Source of the DNA: Lachnospiraceae bacterium | Lineage (GTDB): Bacteria; Bacillota; Clostridia; Lachnospirales; Lachnospiraceae | Assembly (NCBI GenBank): GCA_024690605.1 | Contig: JAILOV010000008.1 | Coordinates: 1-64,000 of the forward strand | Length of the DNA stretch: 64,000 nucleotides | Direction: 5' to 3' | Shown: one piece after another, positions 24,743 through 34,082 of the stretch | Numbering within the stretch: position 1 is the stretch's first letter | Layout of the letters: each line of letters opens with the position of its first letter | Program-made: the position numbers and the translations under genes | The notes under the pieces: generated by a model | What the model saw: the letters and a program-made list of their open reading frames with translations, nothing else | What the model was told of the DNA's origin: nothing | Databases searched by the model: none

Positions 24743-25856
24743 ACGATCGGGGATCAGGCGGTTCATCCGCCTGATCCTCACTGTGTTTCTTATCATTCTT
24801 CTGATCGCCGCCGGCGGGCTCGGGATCCTCACGATCCTGGAGTACCGGCCGGCAGACGAAGAACCGGCGGAACGCATCGGATGGGAGACGGCGGACAGTT
24901 CCCTGAAGCAGCTGCATAAGGGAGAGAGCTTCCGGATCGTCACCTGGAACATCGGTTACGGAGCACTCGGCGACAATGCCGATTTCTTTATGGACGGCGG
25001 CAGGATGGTCAACACGGCCGACGCGGCGCGTCTTCAGGAAAACATGCAGGGAATCCGCACGACCCTGACGGAGCTGTCACCGGATGTGGTGTTTTTGCAG
25101 GAGATCGATACGGATTCCGCAAGATCCCATCACCAGAATGAGGTGCGCTATCTCACGGGAGACCGATCGGATCCGACCTTTCTGACCGGATACCGCAGTG
25201 CCTTTGCCTGCAATTTCCGCGTCCCTTTTATCCCCTATCCGATCCCGCCGATCGGCAAAGTTCATTCCGGGATCTTCACCTCGTCGGCGTTTCCCGCTAC
25301 GGATGCCGTGCGCGTTAAGCTCCCCTCTCCGTTTTCCTGGCCGGTCCGGATCGCCAATCTGAAGCGGTGCCTGCTGGTCACGCGGATCCCGGTCGCGGAT
25401 TCCGACCGGGAACTGGTGCTGGTCAACCTTCACCTGGAAGCCTATGATGACGGCGAGGGCAAGATCATGCAGACGAAGCTTCTGACCGACTTTTTGCTGA
25501 GCGAGCATGCGGCCGGCAATTATGTGATCGCCGGAGGCGATTTCAACCAGCACTTTTCTTCGGTGGATATCTCCGCCTATCCGGACCTCCCCGGAACCTG
25601 GAAGGCGGGAACGCTCAATGTCGAAGACCTCGGTGAGGGTTTCACCTTCCACGCCGACAATAGCGCTCCCAGCTGCCGGTCGCTCGATCGGCCGCTCGCG
25701 GAAGCCCCCGAAAAGGATCCCGCTCATTTCCAGTATTATGTGATCGACGGCTTTATCGTCTCGGACAATGTGGTCGTGGAATCCTGTGAGACGCAGGATC
25801 TCGGCTTCCGTCTGGCGGATCACAATCCCGTGGCCGCGCGGATGCGGCTGGAATGA
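24717..25856 (+). CDS. Membrane-anchored endonuclease/exonuclease/phosphatase-family protein
   Basis: This 379-residue protein has a basic N-terminus and one transmembrane helix at about 15-42 ('LILTVFLIILLIAAGGLGIL'), placing the catalytic domain outside the cell. EEP motifs are 'FRIVTWNIGYGALG' (Asn metal ligand), 'PDVVFLQEID' (catalytic Glu), 'LVLVNLHLEAYDDG', 'YVIAGGDFNQ' (catalytic Asp and Asn) and 'LADHNPVAARM' (Asp-His pair). The fold covers DNases, sphingomyelinases and inositol phosphatases, so the substrate is open. The start at 24717 (MTRPQKKN) follows AAGAGG; an ATG at 24699 in the same frame is possible. Both lie inside the 16-codon ORF. Confidence 0.82.
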   Translation: MTRPQKKNKRSGIRRFIRLILTVFLIILLIAAGGLGILTILEYRPADEEPAERIGWETADSSLKQLHKGESFRIVTWNIGYGALGDNADFFMDGGRMVNTADAARLQENMQGIRTTLTELSPDVVFLQEIDTDSARSHHQNEVRYLTGDRSDPTFLTGYRSAFACNFRVPFIPYPIPPIGKVHSGIFTSSAFPATDAVRVKLPSPFSWPVRIANLKRCLLVTRIPVADSDRELVLVNLHLEAYDDGEGKIMQTKLLTDFLLSEHAAGNYVIAGGDFNQHFSSVDISAYPDLPGTWKAGTLNVEDLGEGFTFHADNSAPSCRSLDRPLAEAPEKDPAHFQYYVIDGFIVSDNVVVESCETQDLGFRLADHNPVAARMRLE

Positions 25857-25861
25857 AGTTG

Positions 25862-25870
25862 TGGTATAAT
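25862..25870 (+). promoter_or_regulatory. Extended -10 promoter of the PH-domain/copA genes
   Basis: TGGTATAAT is a perfect extended -10 (TGnTATAAT), 26 bases before the ATG of the PH-domain gene. No -35 box is evident. Confidence 0.6.
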
Positions 25871-25896
25871 GTTGCAGACTTGAAAGGAGGCCTGAT

Positions 25897-26310
25897 ATGG
25901 CAGAAAACAAATACGGATCCGTGACAAAGAAGGGAGAACTGCACTACGAGGAGCCGGCGAGGCTTCTGTTTTTCGGACTCCCGTGGACATTTCGCAAGTT
26001 CCTCGTCTATGACAACGATCTGGTGATCCGGGCGGGTTTTTTTAACCTCAAGGAGGATGACTGCTACATGTACCGCATCACCGACGTGCGGCTGAACCGC
26101 TCGCTGATGCAGCGGATCTTCGGCCTGTCGACGATCACGCTCTATACCTCCGACTCGAGTGATCACACGATCGACATGAAGAACATCCGCCGCGGTGTCG
26201 AGATCAAGGATTTCATCGTGGAAAACGCGGAGCGGTGCCGCATGATGCGCCGCACGGTCAACATGCAGAACATCGGATACGAGATGGGGGACGATCTCCA
26301 GGGAGACTGA
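25897..26310 (+). CDS. Small PH-domain protein
   Basis: This 137-residue protein has the look of a bacterial pleckstrin-homology (bPH2, YdbS/YdbT-like) domain: 'FRKFLVYDNDLVIRAGFFNLKEDDCYMYRITDVRLNRSLMQRIFGLSTITLYTSD' in outline, i.e. an alternating beta pattern with the 'I.DV...RSL..R.FGL.TI.L.T.D' signature. No transmembrane segments are present, unlike the larger family members. It starts after GAAAGGAGGCCTGAT and lies 3 bases upstream of copA, so both are probably one transcript. A link to metal transport is suggested only by position. Binding of lipids or proteins is a family trait, not visible here. Confidence 0.72.
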   Translation: MAENKYGSVTKKGELHYEEPARLLFFGLPWTFRKFLVYDNDLVIRAGFFNLKEDDCYMYRITDVRLNRSLMQRIFGLSTITLYTSDSSDHTIDMKNIRRGVEIKDFIVENAERCRMMRRTVNMQNIGYEMGDDLQGD

Positions 26311-26313
26311 ATT

Positions 26314-28938
26314 ATGGATCGATACGTTGTCACCGGCATGAGCTGCGCGGCCTGTCAGGCGCGCGTCGAAAAGGCTGTCAGCGGTGTGCCCGGCGTGGAG
26401 AGCTGCAGTGTGAATCTCCTCACCAATTCCATGGGCGTCACGGGAACGGCCTCCCCGGCGGAGATCATCCGGGCGGTCGAAAAGGCCGGTTACGGGGCGG
26501 CAGAGTTGAACAGCGCTTCACCGGACAGCGCCGGATATGCCGGGAGCGGACAGGGGGCCGGCCGGCAGTCTTCTCTTGCCGCGCAGGAGGATGCGCTCGC
26601 GGACCGGGATACGCCGGTCCTGAAGAGACGGCTCTTTGTATCGCTGGGATTTCTGGCGGTTCTTCTCTGGTTTTCCATGGGACACATGCTGTGGGGCTTG
26701 CCGTTACCGGCTTTCTTTCACAACAACCACGTCGCCATGGGGCTCATACAGCTCCTTCTCTCCGGCATCATCTGCGTGATCAACCGCAGATTCTTTGAGA
26801 GCGGCTTCCGATCCCTGCTTCACGGCGCACCGAACATGGACACGCTCATCGCGCTGGGGAGCGCGGCAGCCATGGGCTATTCGACGGTCATGCTCTTTGC
26901 GATGACGAGAGCACAGGCCGACGGCGGGACGGATGCGGCGGCGCCGTTCATGAACGAGTTCTATTTTGAATCCGCCGCGATGATCCTGACGCTGATCACC
27001 CTCGGCAAGCTTCTGGAGGCGCGGGCAAAGGGCAGGACGACGGATGCGCTCAGGAGTCTGTTGAAGCTGGCACCGAAGAAGGCAACGATCCTCCGCGACG
27101 GCGCGGAGATCACCGTGCCGGTGGACGAGGTGGCCGTCGGGGACCTGTTTGTCGTGCGCCCGGGGGAGACGATCCCGATCGACGGCGAGGTGGAATCCGG
27201 CGAGAGCGCCGTGAACGAAGCGGCGATCACCGGCGAGAGCATTCCCGTTGACAAGGTACCGGGGGATCGCGTGACATCCGCGACGCTCAATCATTCGGGA
27301 TTTCTCACCTGCCGCGCCCTCCGCGTCGGCGAGGACACGTCGATCGCACAGATCATCCGCATGGTCAGCGACGCGGCAGCAACCAAGGCGCCGGTGGCCA
27401 GACTCGCGGACAGGATCTCCGGGATCTTCGTGCCGGCGGTCATCGGGATCGCCGTTCTGACCCTTGTCATCTGGCTGTTTGCGGGTGCGGATCCCGGGTT
27501 TGCACTGGCCCGCGCGATCTGCGTGCTGGTGGTGAGCTGTCCCTGCGCGCTGGGCCTTGCCACGCCGGTGGCGATCATGGTCGGGAACGGCGTGGGGGCA
27601 AGGAACGGGATCCTGTTCAAGACGGCGGAAGCGCTGCAGCAGCTCGGCGGTGTGCAGATCATCGCGCTGGACAAGACCGGAACGGTCACAAAGGGAGAGC
27701 CTGCCGTTTGCGGCGTGTTCCCCATGCCCGGTGTCGACAGGGACGAATTCCTGACGCTGGCCGCGTCGCTGGAACAGGCCAGCGAACACCCGCTTGCCAA
27801 AGCGATCGTGAAGGAAGCAGAGCACAAAAATATCATCCTGCGGGAAGTGCAGGATTTTCAGGCGCTTTCGGGGCAGGGCGCAGAGGGTAGGATCGGCGGC
27901 AGAGAGGTCGTCGGCGGCAATGAGCGGCTGATCGCCGGGCGGATCCGCGGTCCCATCCCCGAGGAGAACGGCACGAAGACGGCAGGACAGCTTGCCGGCG
28001 CCGGAAGGACACCGACCTATTTTGCCTGTGACGGACAGTATCTCGGCATGATCGCCGTGGCGGACTATGTCCGGGATGACAGTGCGGATGCCCTTGAAGA
28101 GTTTCGCAGGCTCGGGATCGCTTCCGTCCTGCTGACCGGGGACAACCCGGGCACGGCGGCGGAGATCGGCAGACAGGTGCGTGTCGATCGTGTTTATGCC
28201 GGTATCCTGCCGGGCGGCAAGGCGGAGATCATCAGACAGTTAAAGAGGCACGGTCGTGTTGCCATGGTGGGAGACGGCATCAATGACGCGCCGGCTCTCG
28301 CGGAGGCGGATGTCGGGATCGCGATCGGCGCCGGCACGGATGTGGCGATCGACGCGGCGGATGTGGTGCTGGTGAAGAACAGCCTGCGGGATGTGGCGGC
28401 CGGGATCCGGCTGAGCCGCAGCACCTACCGGAACATCATGGAGAACCTGTTCTGGGCGCTGTTCTACAATGTGCTGCTGATCCCGGCGGCCGCGGGTGTC
28501 TACAGCAGACTCTTCGGGATCACGATGAACCCGATGCTCGGCGCGGCGGCGATGAGTCTGTCGAGCTTCTGCGTGGTGATGAACGCCCTGCGACTGAATC
28601 TGGCCGATATCCGGAACGGGAAACGGGACAGAGCGGGGAAACGGGCGATATCCGGGCTTCCGGAGACAACGGATGGTTTTGCCGTGTCCGTCGATGACGG
28701 CGGGACACGGAAGAAAGGGGATGCAGCGATGACAAAGACCATGAAGATCGAAGGTATGATGTGCGCGCATTGTGAGGCGACCGTTAAAAAGGCACTGGAG
28801 GCGGTCGAAGGTGTTGTGTCCGCGGAAGTGAGCCACGAGGCCGGACAGGCCGTCGTGACACTCTCCGGCAGTGTGGACGACGCGGCGCTCAAAAAGGCGG
28901 TGGAAGACAAAGACTACAGGGTTCTGGAGGTGGCATAG
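26314..28938 (+). CDS. copA: Copper-translocating P-type ATPase with HMA domains at both ends
   Basis: This 874-residue P1B-ATPase exports Cu(I). The N-terminal HMA domain has 'GMSCAACQARVEKAV'. Further motifs are 'AITGESIPVDK' (actuator domain), the CPC metal site in 'VSCPCALGLATPVAIMVG', 'LDKTGTVTKGEP' (phosphorylated Asp), 'ASEHPLAKAI' and 'MVGDGINDAPALAEADVGIAIG'. The end is odd: after a spacer, a second complete HMA domain (about 805-874, 'IEGMMCAHCEATVKKAL') is fused at the C-terminus. It begins with its own Met and resembles CopZ, so it looks like a chaperone gene fused to the ATPase. No CsoR or CopY regulator gene lies nearby. Confidence 0.92.
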   Translation: MDRYVVTGMSCAACQARVEKAVSGVPGVESCSVNLLTNSMGVTGTASPAEIIRAVEKAGYGAAELNSASPDSAGYAGSGQGAGRQSSLAAQEDALADRDTPVLKRRLFVSLGFLAVLLWFSMGHMLWGLPLPAFFHNNHVAMGLIQLLLSGIICVINRRFFESGFRSLLHGAPNMDTLIALGSAAAMGYSTVMLFAMTRAQADGGTDAAAPFMNEFYFESAAMILTLITLGKLLEARAKGRTTDALRSLLKLAPKKATILRDGAEITVPVDEVAVGDLFVVRPGETIPIDGEVESGESAVNEAAITGESIPVDKVPGDRVTSATLNHSGFLTCRALRVGEDTSIAQIIRMVSDAAATKAPVARLADRISGIFVPAVIGIAVLTLVIWLFAGADPGFALARAICVLVVSCPCALGLATPVAIMVGNGVGARNGILFKTAEALQQLGGVQIIALDKTGTVTKGEPAVCGVFPMPGVDRDEFLTLAASLEQASEHPLAKAIVKEAEHKNIILREVQDFQALSGQGAEGRIGGREVVGGNERLIAGRIRGPIPEENGTKTAGQLAGAGRTPTYFACDGQYLGMIAVADYVRDDSADALEEFRRLGIASVLLTGDNPGTAAEIGRQVRVDRVYAGILPGGKAEIIRQLKRHGRVAMVGDGINDAPALAEADVGIAIGAGTDVAIDAADVVLVKNSLRDVAAGIRLSRSTYRNIMENLFWALFYNVLLIPAAAGVYSRLFGITMNPMLGAAAMSLSSFCVVMNALRLNLADIRNGKRDRAGKRAISGLPETTDGFAVSVDDGGTRKKGDAAMTKTMKIEGMMCAHCEATVKKALEAVEGVVSAEVSHEAGQAVVTLSGSVDDAALKKAVEDKDYRVLEVA

Positions 28939-28941
28939 GAC

Positions 28942-30177
28942 ATGGCCATGAACATCACGATCGCCGTGTTTTTCGGCGGCAATTCAACGGAGCATGAGAT
29001 TTCGGTCATCTCGGCGATCCAGGCGATGGGGTATCTGGATCACGAAAAGTACCGGATCCTGCCGGTCTATATGACCAAGCAGAATCTGTTCTACACGCAC
29101 CCGGACATGGAGCGGATCGAAAACTTCCGGGATATCCCGGCGCTCCTGTCAAAGAGCAGGCGTGTGTTCTTCCTGAAGGAGGAGAACCGGACGCTCATGG
29201 TGACCTGGCCGTTCCGGCGATTCGGGAAAAACGAGTCGGTCCCGGTCGATCTCGCGTTCCCGATCGTGCATGGCACCAATGTGGAGGACGGAACGCTGCA
29301 GGGATTTCTCGCCACACTGGGACTGCCGATCATCGGACCGGGGGTTCTTCCATCGGCACTCGGCATGGACAAGGCCGTGATGAAGAGTGTGTTCAAGGAT
29401 CACGGGATCCCGGTCCTGCCCTGCAGGGTCTGCACGCGCAAAGACTGGGAGGATCCGGATGCTCTGGTAGATGGGCTGACGAAAGAACTGCCCTGGCCGA
29501 TGATCGTGAAGCCGGTCAATCTGGGCAGTAGCATCGGGATCACCAAAGCGGGAAACGCCGAAGAACTGCGGGACGCGCTGGATCTGGCGTTCACCTTTTC
29601 CGAAAAGGTGCTGGTGGAACGAGCGATCGAAAAACTCAAAGAGGTGAACTGCGCCGTGCTCGGGGACTATGAGGGTGCGGAGGCGAGTGAGTGTGAGGAG
29701 CCGCTCTCCTCGGACGAGGAATCGATCCTGAGTTTTGAGGACAAATATCTGAGCGGCGGCAAATCCGGTGCCAAAACCGCAGGCGTCAAAGGTGCAGCCG
29801 CGGGGGAAAAGGGCGGATCCAAGGGCATGGCGAGTCTGCAGAGGAAGATCCCCGCGCAGATCTCCGATGAGATGCGCGACCGCGTCCGTGAGACCGCGGT
29901 ACGGGCGTTTCAGGCTCTGGACGGTGCCGGTGTCGCCCGCATCGATTTCATGATCGATGAGGCGACGGGGGAGCTGTTCCTTAACGAGATCAACACGATC
30001 CCGGGATCGCTTTCCTTTTATCTCTGGGAACCGCTGGGCGTGCCCTACGCCGAGCTTCTGGAGAGGCTGATCGCGCTTGCCTTAAAGCGCGCAAGAGAAG
30101 CGGCCAAGACGACGACCGCGTTTGACACGAACATTCTGGCCACGGTGAAGATCCCCGGCGGCACGAAAACGAAATAG
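28942..30177 (+). CDS. ddl: D-alanine--D-alanine ligase
   Basis: This 411-residue ATP-grasp enzyme makes the D-Ala-D-Ala end of the peptidoglycan stem peptide. Motifs are 'VFFGGNSTEHEISVISA' at the N-terminus, 'FPIVHGTNVEDGTLQGFLATLGLPIIGPG', 'PMIVKPVNLGSSIGITKA', 'VLVERAIEKLKEVNCAVLG' and 'FLNEINTIPGSLSFYLWE' (metal ligands Glu and Asn). Around residues 255-295 there is a Gly/Ala/Lys-rich stretch (GGKSGAKTAGVKGAAAGEKGG) in the omega-loop region, longer than in most homologs. It lies 3 bases after copA, so it probably shares that transcript, though the functions are unrelated. Confidence 0.95.
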   Translation: MAMNITIAVFFGGNSTEHEISVISAIQAMGYLDHEKYRILPVYMTKQNLFYTHPDMERIENFRDIPALLSKSRRVFFLKEENRTLMVTWPFRRFGKNESVPVDLAFPIVHGTNVEDGTLQGFLATLGLPIIGPGVLPSALGMDKAVMKSVFKDHGIPVLPCRVCTRKDWEDPDALVDGLTKELPWPMIVKPVNLGSSIGITKAGNAEELRDALDLAFTFSEKVLVERAIEKLKEVNCAVLGDYEGAEASECEEPLSSDEESILSFEDKYLSGGKSGAKTAGVKGAAAGEKGGSKGMASLQRKIPAQISDEMRDRVRETAVRAFQALDGAGVARIDFMIDEATGELFLNEINTIPGSLSFYLWEPLGVPYAELLERLIALALKRAREAAKTTTAFDTNILATVKIPGGTKTK

Positions 30178-30187
30178 CGGACGCAGG

Positions 30188-30913
30188 CTACAGAGCGGCC
30201 CGGTAGGTCTCTTCCATCACCTGATGGACCACGGCATCCACGGTCTTGCGCTCTTTCATGTCCATGGCACCGGTGTCGATGGGTTTGCCGTAGATCATCT
30301 TCACTTCGGCGCTCCGGATGAAGGGTTTGTGGCGCTCAAAGATCATCTCCGTGCGGGTCACGGTCACCGGCACGATCTTGCAGCCGGTCTTGTGTGCGAT
30401 CTTAAAGGTGCCGCGATGGAACGGCTGCAGGGGATCATCGGTCTTGTTGCGCGTCCCCTCGGGATAGACCATGATGCTCACGCCCTGCCTGATGAGATCG
30501 GAAGCACTGTTGATGACTTCGAGACCCTGCTTCAGATCATCACGGTCAAGGAACAGACAGTGCAGGTTCATCATCCAGAGATTCAGAACGGGCACCTTTT
30601 TCACCTGCTTCTTGGAGATGAAGCCTACCGGCGCTTTGGCGTTGCCGTAGGCAAGGACGATATCGAAACAGCTGCGGTGATTGCCGATGAAGAGGACGCC
30701 CTCGTTTGCCGGGATGTTCTCCTCGCCCTCGATCGTCAGCCGGACGCCGGAAAGAAAGGCCAGCACACGGAAGGCCCAGCTCACGATCGCCAGAGAGGAC
30801 CGCTCTTTGATGTCGGGGCGTTTCAGGCCGATCAGCCACAGGACGAACAGGATCGGAATGCTCATCAGGAGGAACACGATGAGAAAGAGAAAAACCACTA
30901 TCAGACGGACCAT
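30188..30913 (-). CDS. plsC: 1-acyl-sn-glycerol-3-phosphate acyltransferase (PlsC family)
   Basis: This 241-residue membrane enzyme adds the second acyl chain to make phosphatidic acid. The N-terminus is a long hydrophobic segment ('LIVVFLFLIVFLLMSIPILFVLWLIG'). The catalytic motif NHxxxxD appears as 'GNHRSCFDIVLAYG'; 'FISKKQVKKVPVLNLWM', 'MVYPEGTRNKTDDPLQPFHRGTFKIA' (EGTR motif) and 'VPVTVTRTE' complete the family pattern. The start is preceded by AAAGGAGGGAATACAAC. It is convergent with ddl and divergent from pyrC. Confidence 0.93.
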   Translation of the reverse strand: MVRLIVVFLFLIVFLLMSIPILFVLWLIGLKRPDIKERSSLAIVSWAFRVLAFLSGVRLTIEGEENIPANEGVLFIGNHRSCFDIVLAYGNAKAPVGFISKKQVKKVPVLNLWMMNLHCLFLDRDDLKQGLEVINSASDLIRQGVSIMVYPEGTRNKTDDPLQPFHRGTFKIAHKTGCKIVPVTVTRTEMIFERHKPFIRSAEVKMIYGKPIDTGAMDMKERKTVDAVVHQVMEETYRAAL

Positions 30914-30928
30914 GTTGTATTCCCTCCT

Positions 30929-30958
30929 TTGCTTTCTGTGCTACTTCGTTATTATAAT
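30929..30958 (+). promoter_or_regulatory. Promoter of pyrC-pyrK-pyrD
   Basis: TTGCTT (30929-30934), an 18-base spacer and TATAAT (30953-30958). No PyrR-type leader structure was recognised in the 44 bases before pyrC. Confidence 0.5.
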
Positions 30959-31002
30959 CGCTGAGCTCGCGTTCGGCAACGGGAAAAGAACGGGGCGGGA
31001 TC

Positions 31003-32313
31003 ATGCGTGATCTGTTCATCAAAAACGCACGGATCGTCGACCCGCGCGGCGTGGGCGTGTGCAACGGTTCGTTCCTTATCAGGGATGACAGGATCGAGAG
31101 AATCTTCACCGGGGAGACGGACGCGGATGCACGTGTCCCGGAAGAACGATCCGATCCGGAACAGCTGCGGGTGATCGACGCCGACGGGTGGCTCGCCTTT
31201 CCGGGACTGATCGACGCGCACGTGCATTTCCGCGATCCGGGCTTCACGGACAAGGAGGATATCGGGACCGGTGCCGCTGCGGCCGGGCACGGCGGCTTCA
31301 CAAGTGTGATCATGATGGGCAACACGGATCCGCCCATGGACGAGGCGGCGCGGGTCCGATCGGCGCTGGAAAAGGGCAGGCAGACGGGGATCCGCGTATA
31401 TGTCTGCGGCAATGTCACGACCGGGATGAAGGGACAGAGACTCGCGGACCTGAAGTCTCTGCGCGACGCGGGCGCGGTGCTGTTCTCGGATGACGGGCTG
31501 CCGGTCCGGGATGCCGCACTGATGGAGAAAGCCTGTAAAGAGGCGGCTGCGCTCGGCATGGTGATCTCTCTGCACGAGGAGGATCCGGCTTTCATTGACA
31601 GGCCGGGCGTCAACAGCGGTCCCGTGGCCGCGTCTCTGGGAACCGCCGGCGCGGACCGGCAGGCGGAGATCGACATGGTGGCGCGCGATATCGCGATCGC
31701 GGAAAAAACCGGCGCAGAGCTTACCGTGCAGCATATCAGTGCCCGGGAATCCGTGCAGCTGATCCGGGACGCCCGGGAAAAAGGGCTGCGGATCCACGCG
31801 GAGGCGACACCGCATCATTTCACGCTGACCGAGGAAGCCGTGCGCGAACACGGCACGAACGCCAAGATGAATCCGCCGCTCCGGGAGGAAGTCGACCGGC
31901 AGGCGATCATCGCGGGACTGGCGGACGGCACGATCGACATGATCGCGACGGATCACGCGCCGCACACGGCGGAGGAAAAGGCGAGGACGTTCCTGCAGGC
32001 GCCCAGCGGTATCATCGGTCTGGAGACGGCACTCTCCCTTGCGTACCGGGAACTGGTCCTGCCGGGGCATCTCACCTGGCCGCAGGTGATCGAACGGATG
32101 ACAGCCGCCTTTGGCGTTTACGGTCTTCCCGGCGGGGTACTCACGGAGAAGGGCCCTGCGGATCTGACACTTTTTGCACCCGATGAAACCTGGACGGTCA
32201 GTGACGGGACCCTTCGGTCGAAAGCCCGCAACACGCCGTTCTTCGGCGAGACATTGCCGGGCGTTGTGAAATACACGATTTGCGCGGGCAGGATCGTGTG
32301 GGGAGAGGAATGA
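31003..32313 (+). CDS. pyrC: Dihydroorotase
   Basis: This 436-residue zinc amidohydrolase closes carbamoyl-aspartate to dihydroorotate in pyrimidine synthesis. It is the class I type: 'LFIKNARIVDPRG', the metal motif 'GLIDAHVHFRDPGFTDKEDI', 'TSVIMMGNTDPPMDE', 'VISLHEEDPAF', 'LTVQHISARESVQLI', 'HAEATPHHFTLTEE' and 'DMIATDHAPHTAEEK' (catalytic Asp). The start ATG follows CGGGGCGGGATC. Its stop overlaps the pyrK start, and pyrD follows, forming a compact pyrimidine operon without the other pyr genes. Confidence 0.96.
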   Translation: MRDLFIKNARIVDPRGVGVCNGSFLIRDDRIERIFTGETDADARVPEERSDPEQLRVIDADGWLAFPGLIDAHVHFRDPGFTDKEDIGTGAAAAGHGGFTSVIMMGNTDPPMDEAARVRSALEKGRQTGIRVYVCGNVTTGMKGQRLADLKSLRDAGAVLFSDDGLPVRDAALMEKACKEAAALGMVISLHEEDPAFIDRPGVNSGPVAASLGTAGADRQAEIDMVARDIAIAEKTGAELTVQHISARESVQLIRDAREKGLRIHAEATPHHFTLTEEAVREHGTNAKMNPPLREEVDRQAIIAGLADGTIDMIATDHAPHTAEEKARTFLQAPSGIIGLETALSLAYRELVLPGHLTWPQVIERMTAAFGVYGLPGGVLTEKGPADLTLFAPDETWTVSDGTLRSKARNTPFFGETLPGVVKYTICAGRIVWGEE

Positions 32314-33134
32314 TGTACGAAAAAAGAGAGGTAACCGCGCGCGTCGAGAAACAGGAGAGCCTCACGGAGGATGTCCGGGAGCTGATCCTGGAAACCGAAC
32401 TGGCGGATGACGCCATGCCGGGACAGTTCGTGAATCTGTTCTGCGGGGACGGGGCGCGCCTGCTGCCGCGGCCGATCAGCGTCTGCGACACATTTATGGG
32501 CCGGATGAAGCTGGTGTACCGCGTTGTGGGAGCCGGCACGGCGGAACTCGCCGCACTGAGACCCGGCGATACCGTGCGCATGGTGGGGAATCTCGGCAAC
32601 GGCTATGATCCCCGGACGGCGTTTGGAAAGAATGTTCTCGTTGTGGGCGGCGGACTGGGCATTCCGCCGATGTACTATCTCTCCCGGCTGCTCCATGCGC
32701 TCGGTATGCGCGGAGGCGCGGAAGCACCGGCGTCCCTGACGATGGTGCTGGGCTACCGGGATCAGGCATCGACCTTTCTGCACCGGGCATTTACCGGCTT
32801 CGGCAAGGTCGTGTTCGCGAGTGATGACGGAACGATCGGTTACCGGGGGACCGTGCTGGATGCGATCCGCGCGGAGGAGATCTCCTGCGATGTGATCTAT
32901 GCCTGCGGGCCGCTGCCGATGCTGCGCGGTCTGGCCTCCTTCGCGGAGGAGCAGCGGGAGACGGAGAAAGATATCAAGTGTTATGTTTCACTGGAGGAGC
33001 GGATGGCCTGCGGGATCGGTACCTGTCTGGGCTGTGTCGTGAAGACGAAGCATGAGGACGCGCACAGCCGTGTCCGCAATGCACGGATCTGTACCGAGGG
33101 TCCGGTTTTTGACAGCGCGGAGATCGCGTGGTGA
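32310..33134 (+). CDS. pyrK: Dihydroorotate dehydrogenase electron-transfer subunit PyrK
   Basis: This 274-residue iron-sulfur flavoprotein passes electrons from the type 1B dihydroorotate dehydrogenase to NAD+. The FAD-binding region has 'LLPRPISVCDTFMGRMKLVYRVVGAGTAELA', the NAD-binding region 'VLVVGGGLGIPPMYYLSRLL' and 'VIYACGPLPMLRGL'. The 2Fe-2S ligands appear as 'CGIGTCLGCVVKTK' and a later Cys in 'ARICTEGPVF'. The start at 32310 (MMYEKREV) overlaps the pyrC stop; a second ATG follows directly. It is coupled to pyrC and lies 21 bases upstream of pyrD. Confidence 0.95.
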   Translation: MMYEKREVTARVEKQESLTEDVRELILETELADDAMPGQFVNLFCGDGARLLPRPISVCDTFMGRMKLVYRVVGAGTAELAALRPGDTVRMVGNLGNGYDPRTAFGKNVLVVGGGLGIPPMYYLSRLLHALGMRGGAEAPASLTMVLGYRDQASTFLHRAFTGFGKVVFASDDGTIGYRGTVLDAIRAEEISCDVIYACGPLPMLRGLASFAEEQRETEKDIKCYVSLEERMACGIGTCLGCVVKTKHEDAHSRVRNARICTEGPVFDSAEIAW

Positions 33135-33155
33135 CGGAAGGAGGAGATCCCTGCT

Positions 33156-34076
33156 ATGGCTGATCCCGGAATGAAAGTGACGATCGCGGGCGTGACCCTG
33201 AAGAATCCCGTCATGAGTGCGTCGGGCACCTTTGGCAACGGGCAGGAGTATGCCGGTTTCTTTGATCTGTCCGGCCTCGGCGCCGTTGTGACCAAAGGGG
33301 TGTCGTCCGTGCCCTGGGAGGGCAACCCCACGCCGCGCATCGCGGAGACACCGTCCGGCATGCTCAACGCGATCGGGCTGCAGAACCCGGGGATCGATGT
33401 GTTCATCGAACGGGAACTGCCGTTTCTTGCGGAACTCAGGAAGAAGGGAACCCGCGTGATCGTCAACGTCTGCGGGCACAGCGTGGAGGAATATCTGTCT
33501 GTCATCGAGAAGCTGCGCGATCAGCCGGTCGATCTGCTGGAGATCAATGTCTCCTGTCCCAATGTTAAGGAGGGCGCCATCGCCTTCGGACAGGATCCGA
33601 AGATGCTGGAGTCGGTCACGCGGGCCTGTAAGGAAAAAGCAGCGCAGCCGGTCGTGATGAAGCTCACGCCCAATGTGACGGACATCCGGACGCTGGCGCA
33701 GGCGGCCGAGGCGGGCGGCGCGGACGCGATCTCGCTGATCAACACGCTGACCGGTATGAAGATCGATGTGGAAAGAAGACGGTTTTTGCTGGCGAACCGC
33801 ACGGGCGGCCTGTCGGGCCCCGCGATCCATCCGGTGGCGGTGCGCATGGTCTATGAGGCGGCGCACACCGTGCGGATCCCCGTGATCGGTATGGGCGGTG
33901 TGGCGAGCGGAACGGACGCGCTGGAGATGATGCTCGCGGGCGCGAGTGCCGTTGCCGTGGGAACGGCGACCTTTCATGAGCCGTGTGCGATGATCCGGAT
34001 CAGGGATGAGATCAGGGACTATCTGGTGCGCCACGGGATCGCGGACATCACGGAACTGATCGGCGCCGTGGCATAG
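33156..34076 (+). CDS. pyrD: Dihydroorotate dehydrogenase, type 1B catalytic subunit
   Basis: This 306-residue FMN TIM-barrel enzyme oxidises dihydroorotate to orotate. Typical 1B features are 'KNPVMSASGTFGNGQEYAGFFDLSGLGAVVTKGVS', 'NAIGLQNPGIDVFI', the catalytic-base Cys in 'EINVSCPNVKEG', 'VMKLTPNVTDI', 'SLINTLTGMKIDV' and 'IPVIGMGGVASGTDALEMMLAGASAVAVGTA'. A cysteine (not serine) as base and the adjacent pyrK confirm the NAD-linked type. The start follows GAAGGAGGAGATCCCTGCT. Confidence 0.97.
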   Translation: MADPGMKVTIAGVTLKNPVMSASGTFGNGQEYAGFFDLSGLGAVVTKGVSSVPWEGNPTPRIAETPSGMLNAIGLQNPGIDVFIERELPFLAELRKKGTRVIVNVCGHSVEEYLSVIEKLRDQPVDLLEINVSCPNVKEGAIAFGQDPKMLESVTRACKEKAAQPVVMKLTPNVTDIRTLAQAAEAGGADAISLINTLTGMKIDVERRRFLLANRTGGLSGPAIHPVAVRMVYEAAHTVRIPVIGMGGVASGTDALEMMLAGASAVAVGTATFHEPCAMIRIRDEIRDYLVRHGIADITELIGAVA

Positions 34077-34082
34077 AGCGGC

